From Chlamydiota bacterium (GTDB lineage: Bacteria; Chlamydiota; Chlamydiia; Chlamydiales; Rhabdochlamydiaceae), in the NCBI GenBank assembly GCA_023265495.1, contig JAHFTP010000130.1, forward strand, positions 1 through 5,173: DNA of 5,173 bases. Reading direction: 5' to 3'. This document shows, piece after piece, positions 1-5,173 of this stretch. The translations under genes were made by a program, and so were the position numbers. Positions within the stretch are counted from its first letter, which is position 1, and each line of letters opens with the position of its first letter. The notes below the pieces were generated by a model. The model was not told where the DNA came from, searched no databases, and was given only the letters and a program-made list of their open reading frames with translations.

Positions 1-774
1 AAAGAGTATATGGAGTGGATGAGACAAGATCCTAGATTTAGCTCAATGGAGTTTAAGATTCATCACTACCATGAGCATGTGTTTCCTAGAGCTACTGTGA
101 AGGCAAAGCAGCAGCTTGTTGCCTTAGATTTCTATGCAGACCCGGCAGAAGGCGGAGAGCATGTTCCCGCGCAGCAATGGAAAAAGATGATAGAAGAAAA
201 AGATGAGAATACCCTCCTCATAGATGTAAGAAATGATTATGAGTGGAAGATAGGCCATTTTGAGGGGGCGGAAAAGCCGACACTCGAGACATTCCGTCAA
301 TTCCCTACCTATGCGAAGAAGCTCAGAGAACAATACGACCCGGAAAAGACCAAAGTGATGATGTATTGCACGGGGGGGATACGGTGTGAGCTCTACTCCG
401 TTCTGATGAAAAAGGAGGGATTTTGCCAGGTCTATCAGCTCGATGGTGGGATTATTAAGTATGGACTAGAAGAAGGCAGCGATCATTGGAGGGGCAAGCT
501 CTTTGTTTTTGATGATAGGCTCGCTGTGCCACTCTGTGAGGAGGAAGGCAAAGAAGATGTGATTAGCGCATGCTTACATTGTGGCACACCCTCTGATGTC
601 TATCACAACTGTGCCAACATGGACTGTAACGAGCTGTTTACTTGCTGTCCTTCTTGTGCAGACGAGTGGAAGGGCTGTTGTAAGAGTGGGTGTATGGAGG
701 CTAAGAGGCTGCGACCCTATCAAAAAACGGAGCATCCCAAGCCTTTTCGCCGCGCTCACCACTATGAAGCTTAG
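1..774 (+). CDS. trhO: tRNA uridine(34) hydroxylase, rhodanese family (UPF0176), 5' partial
   Basis: The family (E. coli YceA/TrhO) makes 5-hydroxyuridine at wobble position 34 of tRNAs in the cytoplasm. The frame is open from base 1, so the start lies outside the window; the ATG at base 10 is internal. The 257 visible codons lack roughly the first 60-70 residues, the N-terminal ferredoxin-like domain, of which only the end remains (FKIHHYHEHVFPRATVK). With codon 1 at bases 1-3, the rhodanese domain spans about residues 55-165. It carries IDVRNDYEWKIGHF (74-87) and the loop CTGGIRC, whose first Cys (residue 123, bases 367-369) is the catalytic cysteine of the family. WRGKLFVFDDR closes the domain. 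A tail with ten cysteines (191-231) follows, including CxxC pairs, and is probably a metal-binding module. The last four bases overlap the stop of the convergent gene. The wording matches chlamydial homologues as I remember them. The identification is secure. Confidence 0.95.
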   Translation, partial: KEYMEWMRQDPRFSSMEFKIHHYHEHVFPRATVKAKQQLVALDFYADPAEGGEHVPAQQWKKMIEEKDENTLLIDVRNDYEWKIGHFEGAEKPTLETFRQFPTYAKKLREQYDPEKTKVMMYCTGGIRCELYSVLMKKEGFCQVYQLDGGIIKYGLEEGSDHWRGKLFVFDDRLAVPLCEEEGKEDVISACLHCGTPSDVYHNCANMDCNELFTCCPSCADEWKGCCKSGCMEAKRLRPYQKTEHPKPFRRAHHYEA

Positions 775-1589
775 TAGGCTTTTTCCATGTGGACAAACTT
801 GAGTAGATCCAAGATTTTTTTCTTTGTGGGGTCTAACAGGACTGTGAGGCCGGGTTTAACCCCTTCTTCTGACAGGGTAAATGCTTGCATGGTGTTACAT
901 ATTCTGCCATCCAGTCTTACACCGATGCCTTTGGCCCCTACCATATTTCCCCAGTCGCTAAACATTTTTAATGTCATCTCGCAAGCTGTAATGAGAAAAA
1001 CGACTTGCTTATCGGGATGTGCATGTACGGCTTCAAAGACTTTTTCGCCGATGTAATGGATAGTGGGGATGAATAGCAAGGTGCAGTGCTCTTTTGGTGA
1101 TAGGTTGGCAGCTTTGCCGATAAAACATTGCTGGCAGACGCTATGATTAGTATCGTGGATGCACTCTGCAGAAAACCTTCCAGAAGGGCATTCAAACGGC
1201 TTATGGCAGTAGGAAAAGCCCATAAGGAATAGAGTGTCTTGTCTGAGTAATAGATTTTTGAATTCCTCTTCATTTTGTATTCCATAAAAAAAGAAGTCTT
1301 CCTCTCTTATGTAGCTTTCTTTTTTGCAGTAGGATTTTATTAGAGCGAGGCTGTATTTTATAGGGCGTTTAAAAAAGTATCTAGCAAAGATCTTTTTAGT
1401 ATCTTGCTTAATGAGGTAATAAAGAGCTTTTATTTTCAGGAAACGGGCGGTGTCAGTTGTGATGCCCGGCATTTGAGGAAGCTGTTTTAAGGAGCGAATA
1501 GGGCGAGCAAGGCATGCCTTAGCAGCGCTCTGGTCCCAGCTGAGCTCTTTTTCTTCCCAAATTTTTAGTTTATTAGTCATGGCGTGCAT
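771..1589 (-). CDS. Cysteine-rich protein of unknown function, DUF116-like
   Basis: A 272-residue protein with no signal peptide or clear membrane span. The N-terminal third is basic and lysine-rich. The remainder carries an ordered cysteine pattern: C128-x5-C134P, C143, then C152-x2-C155 followed by FIG. Later come ACE (A202-C203-E204) and RLDGRICNT, with C231. From memory, DUF116 (COG1852) proteins show the same order: Cys-x-CP, CxxCGxCxIG, ACExxL, then GxCxNT. That family is uncharacterised, and its cysteines are suspected to bind a metal or iron-sulphur cluster. The start is uncertain. The ATG at 1589 lacks a Shine-Dalgarno, and so does the ATG at 1580 (MTNKL..., 269 residues). A TATAAT box overlapping the first ATG favours the one at 1580. 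The stop overlaps the trhO stop. The ordered motifs make this a real gene; a plus-strand frame across 787-1056 is only its shadow. The family assignment is tentative and the function unknown. Confidence 0.8.
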   Translation of the reverse strand: MHAMTNKLKIWEEKELSWDQSAAKACLARPIRSLKQLPQMPGITTDTARFLKIKALYYLIKQDTKKIFARYFFKRPIKYSLALIKSYCKKESYIREEDFFFYGIQNEEEFKNLLLRQDTLFLMGFSYCHKPFECPSGRFSAECIHDTNHSVCQQCFIGKAANLSPKEHCTLLFIPTIHYIGEKVFEAVHAHPDKQVVFLITACEMTLKMFSDWGNMVGAKGIGVRLDGRICNTMQAFTLSEEGVKPGLTVLLDPTKKKILDLLKFVHMEKAY

Positions 1590-1616
1590 TATAACGAGTA
1601 GAAGAATAAATGTCTG
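1588..1616 (-). promoter_or_regulatory. Candidate sigma-70/sigma-66 promoter for the cysteine-rich gene
   Basis: On the minus strand there is CAGACA (bases 1616-1611, 4 of 6 to TTGACA), a 17-base spacer, and a perfect TATAAT (bases 1593-1588). The -35 lies within the first codons of the divergent SNF2 gene. The -10 overlaps the upstream ATG of the cysteine-rich gene. Transcription would begin near base 1581, which puts the second ATG (1580) almost at the RNA 5' end. The TTATAA core (1589-1594) is self-complementary, so the plus strand also shows TATAAC (1590-1595), which could serve the SNF2 gene, though I see no good plus-strand -35. Confidence 0.45.
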
Positions 1617-4291
1617 ATTGGATTTTTACTTTAGATCAGGAGATGCGAGAAGGTGTGTCTTTTCTTATTATCGAAGTGGAGGATCGTTTACACCCAAAAA
1701 AGATTCTCTATCCGGATAGCTTTGGTAAGGCAACACCGGAAGAAAAAGAGGCTATTTCCTTTGGTCTCAAGGCCCATTTTTCCTCTCTTGGCGTTCCCCT
1801 AGCAAGTAGCCAGGCAAAGACGCAAGGGGTCAATCGTTTGCGCATCTCAGAAAAACAGGCTTTTGAAGCGACAAAGCTTTTCTCCCTTACAAAAAAACTG
1901 TTGTGGAAGGGCAAGAGCTTGCTGTATTTCCCCTTTTCTTCGGTGAAAGTAGACATAATAGCACAAGAAGTAGAGGGAGATCGTCTTGCAGTCAAAGGTA
2001 TGACAGAGATCGACGGGAAAAAAGACCCCATTTCTCAATTAGATTTTGTATTTTTTGGGCATAAGGCCTGGTGTGTGAGAGACAGGATGATTTATGCCTT
2101 TGATGGCGAGGTCGATGAAAAGCTGCTGCAAAGAGTATATCCCAAGGAAGAGATCTTAGAGGGTAGGAGCAAAGAAAAATTCCTAGAGAGGTATGAAGAG
2201 GAGATCACTATTTGCAAGAGCTCTTCTACAGAGCTTCTGCCGCAAGCGGTAGAACCATGGCCTTATCTCATGCTCAAAGATCGGTATGGAGGCTTTGCGG
2301 ATCTTTGGATGGACTACCAGGGAAAGGGGAAAATAGCGTTTCACGACCAGACCGCTCCCAGCTGGAGACGGATAGAGCTGGAAAGGGGGTGGGAAAAGGA
2401 TCTTTTAGAGACCAGCTATATACGGAAACCTATGGACACATCCCATTACTATGCTCCTTTAGACAAGGTAGCGAAATCCCTTTCTTTTCTACTGGAAATC
2501 GGGTGGAAGATTTTTGACTACCGGGGCAGGAGGATTGTCAGACACTTGGGTATGCAGATGAGCTTGGAGATGAAAGAGGAGAAAATCCTAGCTAAAGGGA
2601 CGGTGCGTTATGAGGACCATGAAACGGATGTGCAAAATGTTGTAGGGGCATTTACAAGGAGAGATCGCTTTATAGAGATCAACCCTCACACTGTAGGGCT
2701 ACTCGAAGAAGATAAACTCAAAGAGAGCCTAGGAGAATTTGCCTATGCAGAAGAGGATGATGAAGGGGTCTTTATTGCGAAAAAACAAGTAGGTCTTCTC
2801 GATGGAATGACATTTTCTAAGGAGTGGGAGGTCTCTTCTCCCATGCAAAGCCTTCTAGCCCGCATTGGGGCAAAGACAGCTTCTGTCACATATGAACCAT
2901 CTCCTTATTTTCAGGGGATACTATATCCCTATCAGCAAAAGGGAGCTGAATGGCTTTTTTCTCTTTATGCATCGGGGTTTTCAGGTCTTCTCTCTGATGA
3001 GATGGGCCTTGGAAAAACTGTACAGGTCCTCGCTTTTTTATCTAGGCTGGAGTCTTCTTCTCCTATATGTATCGTTGTGCCGACGTCTCTTGTATTTAAC
3101 TGGGTGAGGGAGTGTGAGAAATTCCTTCCTTCCCTTTCTATCTATGTGCATGGGGGCAAGGATCGTCTTACAGATGTAGAGGCGCTTGCAACGAAAAAAT
3201 GTATCATCACCTCCTATGCTTATTTACGAATAGATAGAGACCTTTTTCAAAAACAGTGTTTTTCTTGTGTGATCCTCGATGAGGCACAGGTGGTAAAAAA
3301 TCCGGAGAGCCAAATAGCGCAGGTTGTCTATGCGCTCAAAGCGCATATGCGTCTTTGCATAACGGGAACACCTATTGAAAATAGAGGGGATGATTTGTGG
3401 TCTTTATTCCATTTTTTAGAGCCGCAGCTCTTGGGCGAGCGGACTGACTTTACAGCCAAGATAGCAGCAGCAACCTCCGATGAAAGGCATCTTAGGCAGA
3501 TAAAGAAAAAAATGAAGCCTTTTTTCTTGAGAAGAACGAAGGCGGAGGTGCAGCTCGACCTCCCGGAAAAGGTGGAGCAAACGGTATGGGTGGAGATGAC
3601 AGAGAGCCAAAGACGTGTCTACGAGGAGTTTTTAAGTAGAGAGAGACTCCATCTGAGGAAAAAACAGCAGCAGGGAGAGTCTCTTCGCAAGATAGATATA
3701 CTAGAAGTTATCCTCAGGCTCAGACAACTGTGTTGTCATCCCGTTTTAGCCATGCCCTCATTTACAGAGGATCTCTTTGCAGGCAGTGCTAAATGCGAAT
3801 GTCTTTTTTCCGACATAGAAGAAGTGGTAGCGGAGGGGAAAAAGGTTCTTATCTACAGCCAGTTCACTCAGATGCTCTCTTTGATAAGAAAAGAAGTGGA
3901 GATCAGAGGCTATCAATATGTCTATTTGGATGGCTCCACACAAAATAGGGAAAAGATCGTACAGGCTTTTCAAGAGGACCCTAAAATTTCCCTTTTCCTG
4001 CTTAGTTTGAAGGCAGGCGGCGTTGGACTCAACCTTACAGCAGCGGATTATGTCTTTCTCTATGACCCCTGGTGGAACGAGGCAACGGAAAGGCAAGCGA
4101 TCGACCGGGCGCATAGGGTGGGAAGGAAATCTACCGTGGTTGCAAAACGCTATATTACAGTAGAGTCGATTGAGGAAAAGATCTTAAAATTAAAGGCTTA
4201 CAAGTCTTCGCTTGCAGACCACATGCTGGAATTCGGAGAGGAGCTTGTCAGCATCACCGTAGATGATCTGCTGGAGCTGTTAGATGGCTAA
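1610..4291 (+). CDS. SNF2-family DEAD/DEAH-box helicase (SWI/SNF-type ATPase)
   Basis: An 893-residue cytoplasmic superfamily 2 ATPase expected to translocate on double-stranded DNA and remodel protein-DNA complexes; its bacterial substrates are largely unknown. Residues about 435-640 form the first RecA-like lobe: PYQQKGAEWL (440-449), Walker A DEMGLGKT (463-470, K469), PTSLVFNW (491-498), Walker B DEAQ (557-560) and TGTPIEN (585-591), followed by FLRRTK (639-644). The second lobe has YSQF (749-752), SLKAGGVGLNLT (799-810) and QAIDRAHRVGR (829-839) with arginines 836 and 839. All core motifs are intact, so the enzyme should be active. The first 430 residues are a long acidic region that I cannot assign beyond 'SNF2-associated'. 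I see no CxC SWIM zinc finger, which many bacterial relatives carry. The ATG at 1610 has only a weak GAAG site five bases upstream. The gene is divergent from the cysteine-rich gene (20-base gap), and its stop lies 3 bases from that of the next, convergent gene. Confidence 0.95.
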   Translation: MSDWIFTLDQEMREGVSFLIIEVEDRLHPKKILYPDSFGKATPEEKEAISFGLKAHFSSLGVPLASSQAKTQGVNRLRISEKQAFEATKLFSLTKKLLWKGKSLLYFPFSSVKVDIIAQEVEGDRLAVKGMTEIDGKKDPISQLDFVFFGHKAWCVRDRMIYAFDGEVDEKLLQRVYPKEEILEGRSKEKFLERYEEEITICKSSSTELLPQAVEPWPYLMLKDRYGGFADLWMDYQGKGKIAFHDQTAPSWRRIELERGWEKDLLETSYIRKPMDTSHYYAPLDKVAKSLSFLLEIGWKIFDYRGRRIVRHLGMQMSLEMKEEKILAKGTVRYEDHETDVQNVVGAFTRRDRFIEINPHTVGLLEEDKLKESLGEFAYAEEDDEGVFIAKKQVGLLDGMTFSKEWEVSSPMQSLLARIGAKTASVTYEPSPYFQGILYPYQQKGAEWLFSLYASGFSGLLSDEMGLGKTVQVLAFLSRLESSSPICIVVPTSLVFNWVRECEKFLPSLSIYVHGGKDRLTDVEALATKKCIITSYAYLRIDRDLFQKQCFSCVILDEAQVVKNPESQIAQVVYALKAHMRLCITGTPIENRGDDLWSLFHFLEPQLLGERTDFTAKIAAATSDERHLRQIKKKMKPFFLRRTKAEVQLDLPEKVEQTVWVEMTESQRRVYEEFLSRERLHLRKKQQQGESLRKIDILEVILRLRQLCCHPVLAMPSFTEDLFAGSAKCECLFSDIEEVVAEGKKVLIYSQFTQMLSLIRKEVEIRGYQYVYLDGSTQNREKIVQAFQEDPKISLFLLSLKAGGVGLNLTAADYVFLYDPWWNEATERQAIDRAHRVGRKSTVVAKRYITVESIEEKILKLKAYKSSLADHMLEFGEELVSITVDDLLELLDG

Positions 4292-4294
4292 TTT

Positions 4295-4477
4295 CTATTC
4301 TTGGGTGTCGAGCGAGTCTTTGTCTATCAGTTCTTGTGCTGCGATCTTCAAGGTAATCAGCCCTTCTTCGAATCCCACCTTTCGCAGTAGTGCATCTAGG
4401 AATTTGAGCTCCGCAACGAGTTGATCATTGAGAGATTCTAGTTCTGATATCTTTCTTAGCAATTTGTTTTGTTCCAT
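4295..4477 (-). CDS. Small leucine-zipper-like coiled-coil protein, unknown function
   Basis: A 60-residue protein that I do not recognise. A strong AGGAG site sits seven bases before the ATG and a promoter-like element lies upstream, so I take it as a real gene. Residues 3-34 form a near-perfect heptad pattern. Leucines occupy one core position at 6, 13, 20 and 27 (then V34); the other core position holds I10, N17, L24 and L31. This predicts a short parallel coiled coil, probably a dimer. A second conserved-looking helix follows (GFEEGLITLKIAAQELI, 35-51), then an acidic end. There is no basic DNA-binding region as in eukaryotic bZIP proteins, no signal peptide and no membrane span. It converges on the SNF2 gene with only 3 bases between stop codons and is divergent from the lipoprotein gene. 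An adaptor or assembly role is possible but is a guess. Confidence 0.8.
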   Translation of the reverse strand: MEQNKLLRKISELESLNDQLVAELKFLDALLRKVGFEEGLITLKIAAQELIDKDSLDTQE

Positions 4478-4483
4478 GACATT

Positions 4484-4489
4484 TCTCCT
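4484..4489 (-). promoter_or_regulatory. Shine-Dalgarno site of the 60-residue zipper gene
   Basis: The minus strand reads AGGAGA here, close to the consensus, with AGGAG ending seven bases before the ATG at 4477. It is the best ribosome-binding site in the window. It fixes the start codon and is the main argument that this short reading frame is translated. Confidence 0.8.
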
Positions 4490-4497
4490 ATTTGGTA

Positions 4498-4525
4498 CTT
4501 ATATAGGATGCAAGCTTCGTGCCAA
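4498..4525 (-). promoter_or_regulatory. Candidate promoter for the 60-residue zipper gene
   Basis: The minus strand carries TTGGCA (4525-4520, 5 of 6 to TTGACA), a 16-base spacer and TATAAG (4503-4498, 5 of 6 to TATAAT). Transcription would start near 4491, giving a leader of about 14 bases that just contains the AGGAG site. The geometry fits the main housekeeping sigma factor. It was found by eye only. Confidence 0.5.
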
Positions 4526-4536
4526 AGGGAATTATT

Positions 4537-4565
4537 TTTGCAAAAAAAGAAAAAGAAAATAGAAT
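4537..4565 (+). promoter_or_regulatory. Candidate promoter for the lipoprotein gene
   Basis: The plus strand has TTTGCA (4537-4542, 4 of 6 to TTGACA), a 17-base spacer made almost wholly of A with a few G, and TAGAAT (4560-4565, 5 of 6 to TATAAT). An A/T-rich spacer is a known helpful feature of chlamydial sigma-66 promoters. Transcription would start near 4572, at the edge of the palindrome at 4573-4584, leaving a leader of under 30 bases. It lies back to back with the promoter of the divergent zipper gene. Confidence 0.45.
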
Positions 4566-4572
4566 GGGCCAA

Positions 4573-4584
4573 AAGTAGCTACTT
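4573..4584. repeat. Perfect 12-base palindrome at the lipoprotein transcription start
   Basis: AAGTAGCTACTT is fully self-complementary with no loop, so it is unlikely to form a stable RNA hairpin but would suit a symmetric dimeric DNA-binding protein. It sits between the candidate -10 (4560-4565) and the Shine-Dalgarno (4587-4592) of the lipoprotein gene, where a bound repressor would block initiation. A palindrome this long is uncommon by chance in so short a gap. The operator role is inference only. Confidence 0.3.
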
Positions 4585-4586
4585 GT

Positions 4587-4592
4587 AAAGGA
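4587..4592 (+). promoter_or_regulatory. Shine-Dalgarno site of the lipoprotein gene
   Basis: AAAGGA ends seven bases before the ATG at 4600, the usual spacing. It supports the first ATG over the in-frame methionine codons 4 and 10, the latter of which would remove the positively charged start of the signal peptide. Confidence 0.7.
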
Positions 4593-4599
4593 ACAGCTT

Positions 4600-4827
4600 A
4601 TGAGAAAAATGGTTTGGGGCCTATATATGTCTACCCTCGTATTGTCCGGGTGTAGTGAAAGTGAAAAACCGGATGATATTGACAGGATGGTGAAGATAAA
4701 AGAGGAAGAAGAGGCCAAAGAGTGGATGGCTCCGGCCGATAAAGACATTGCAGGAGACCCTTCCGTTCAAGAGACATTTATTAGAGAAGAGCCTTTCTTA
4801 AGTCCTAATAATGAATCGCCTAAATGA
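4600..4827 (+). CDS. Small acidic lipoprotein, unknown function
   Basis: A 75-residue precursor with a classic lipoprotein signal: charged n-region (MRK), hydrophobic stretch (VWGLYMSTLVL) and lipobox L15-S16-G17-C18. It should be lipidated on C18 and processed by signal peptidase II, leaving 58 residues anchored to a membrane. Residue 19 is Ser, not Asp, which by the E. coli rule would favour the outer membrane. The mature chain is highly charged and probably disordered, with a short Lys/Glu-rich helix (DRMVKIKEEEEAKEW, 28-42) and a Pro/Asn/Ser-rich end. No enzymatic domain or further cysteine is present. A good Shine-Dalgarno and a candidate promoter lie upstream. The last 61 bases overlap the 3' end of the convergent alkyltransferase gene. 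Its role is unknown; small lipoproteins of this kind evolve quickly and rarely have recognisable relatives. Confidence 0.75.
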   Translation: MRKMVWGLYMSTLVLSGCSESEKPDDIDRMVKIKEEEEAKEWMAPADKDIAGDPSVQETFIREEPFLSPNNESPK

Positions 4828-5173
4828 GCTCCTTCAAAAGATAGGAGAGCTATTTTTAGATCGGGCCCGTAGGCAAAACCACCTAGGCTTCCATTGGAAG
4901 CGATGACCCTATGGCAGGGGATAAAGAGGGGGAAAGGATTGCCTCGGCAAACATTGCCTGCGGCTCTGCAGGCTTTGGCACTTCCACTTTTTTCTGCTAA
5001 CGTCTTATAGCTAAATGTTTTTCCAAAAGGGATGGTTTGCATAGTTTGCAAAACTCTTTTGGTGAAAGGGGCAAATAAGTCCAACATCAAAGGGAAGTGG
5101 ATCTGCTTTTGGCTACTATACGCAGCAAGAGCGCTATGGAGTTTATTTAGGCTGTTTTCCTCCACATATCCGT
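4767..5173 (-). CDS. ogt: Methylated-DNA--protein-cysteine methyltransferase (Ogt/MGMT type), 5' partial
   Basis: A suicide DNA repair protein that moves the alkyl group from O6-alkylguanine or O4-alkylthymine to its own cysteine. The DNA-binding domain is clear: IPFGKTFSY, then RAAGNVCRGNPFPLFIPCHRVI, matching the RAVGxxxRGNPxPxxIPCHRV core of the family. The acceptor Cys of PCHRV is encoded at 4916-4914. The minor-groove Arg (of RAAG), the RGNP Asn, the SY tyrosine and the Glu of the closing FEG are all present, so it should be active rather than an alkyltransferase-like protein. Translation is open to the window edge. A GTG at 5165 exists, but the preceding codons are in frame, and relatives are usually about 160-175 residues against the 135 complete codons seen, so some N-terminal residues probably lie outside. 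The C-terminus runs about 20 residues past FEG and overlaps the lipoprotein gene by 61 bases. Confidence 0.93.
   Translation of the reverse strand, partial: GYVEENSLNKLHSALAAYSSQKQIHFPLMLDLFAPFTKRVLQTMQTIPFGKTFSYKTLAEKSGSAKACRAAGNVCRGNPFPLFIPCHRVIASNGSLGGFAYGPDLKIALLSFEGAHLGDSLLGLKKGSSLINVS

Noticed and set aside
124..333. 69-codon minus-strand frame opposite trhO
   Set aside because: It is antisense to the conserved rhodanese domain and shows no domain or motif of its own.
767..784. Possible terminator after trhO: AAGC...GCTT stem followed by five T
   Set aside because: The stem is only 4 base pairs with a 7-base loop and lies on the overlapping stop codons. It is too weak to call.
974..1285. 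103-codon minus-strand frame within the cysteine-rich gene
   Set aside because: It is on the same strand but in a different frame from the gene with the ordered cysteine motifs, and has no motifs of its own.
2212..2517. 101-codon plus-strand frame inside the SNF2 gene
   Set aside because: It is fully inside a canonical helicase gene in another frame, with no motif. It is a shadow frame.
3758..4114. 118-codon minus-strand frame opposite the SNF2 motif IV-VI region
   Set aside because: It is opposite highly conserved helicase codons and has no recognisable domain. It is a shadow frame.
4488..4748. 86-codon minus-strand frame with a hydrophobic, membrane-like composition
   Set aside because: It is antisense to the lipoprotein, and the hydrophobic look comes from reading Lys/Glu-rich codons backwards. 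It would also cover the divergent promoter region.
1..5173. A defence island, toxin-antitoxin pair or mobile element, suggested by an SNF2 ATPase next to small unknown genes
   Set aside because: SNF2 proteins occur in some defence systems, but here there is no nuclease, methylase, integrase, transposase or repeat nearby, and no gene shares its strand. The SNF2 gene looks like a typical chromosomal bacterial copy.

Overview
The window reads as ordinary bacterial chromosome, most likely from the Chlamydiae, and probably an environmental or amoeba-associated lineage. That placement is inference. The tRNA hydroxylase at the left edge has the long cysteine-rich tail and the wording I associate with chlamydial UPF0176 proteins, and the other genes (a DEAQ-type SNF2 ATPase, a short lipoprotein, an O6-alkylguanine repair protein) fit. 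I see no rRNA or tRNA gene, insertion sequence, CRISPR array, phage gene or recognisable defence system.

Six genes fill the window and strictly alternate in strand. Left to right they are: trhO (+, 5' end outside the window); a 272-residue cysteine-rich protein (-) whose cysteine motifs resemble the DUF116 family; an 893-residue SNF2 helicase (+); a 60-residue leucine-zipper-like protein (-); a 75-residue acidic lipoprotein (+); and an Ogt/MGMT-type alkyltransferase (-, 5' end outside the window). No two neighbours share a strand, so there is no operon within the window and each gene needs its own promoter.

The gaps are tiny. The trhO and cysteine-rich stop codons overlap tail to tail by 4 bases. 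The cysteine-rich gene and the SNF2 gene start head to head 20 bases apart. The SNF2 and zipper genes end 3 bases apart. The lipoprotein and ogt genes overlap tail to tail by 61 bases. Only the 122-base divergent gap 4478-4599 is a real intergenic region. It holds two back-to-back promoter candidates, two good Shine-Dalgarno sites and a perfect 12-base palindrome. No stretch over 300 bases lacks a gene.

Functionally the set is mixed: tRNA wobble-base modification, DNA repair, an ATP-driven DNA or protein-DNA remodeller, a membrane lipoprotein, and two proteins of unknown role. No shared pathway is evident. The points most worth a second look are the DUF116-like cysteine protein, its near-leaderless and possibly bidirectional promoter, and the small zipper protein with an Asn at a core position.
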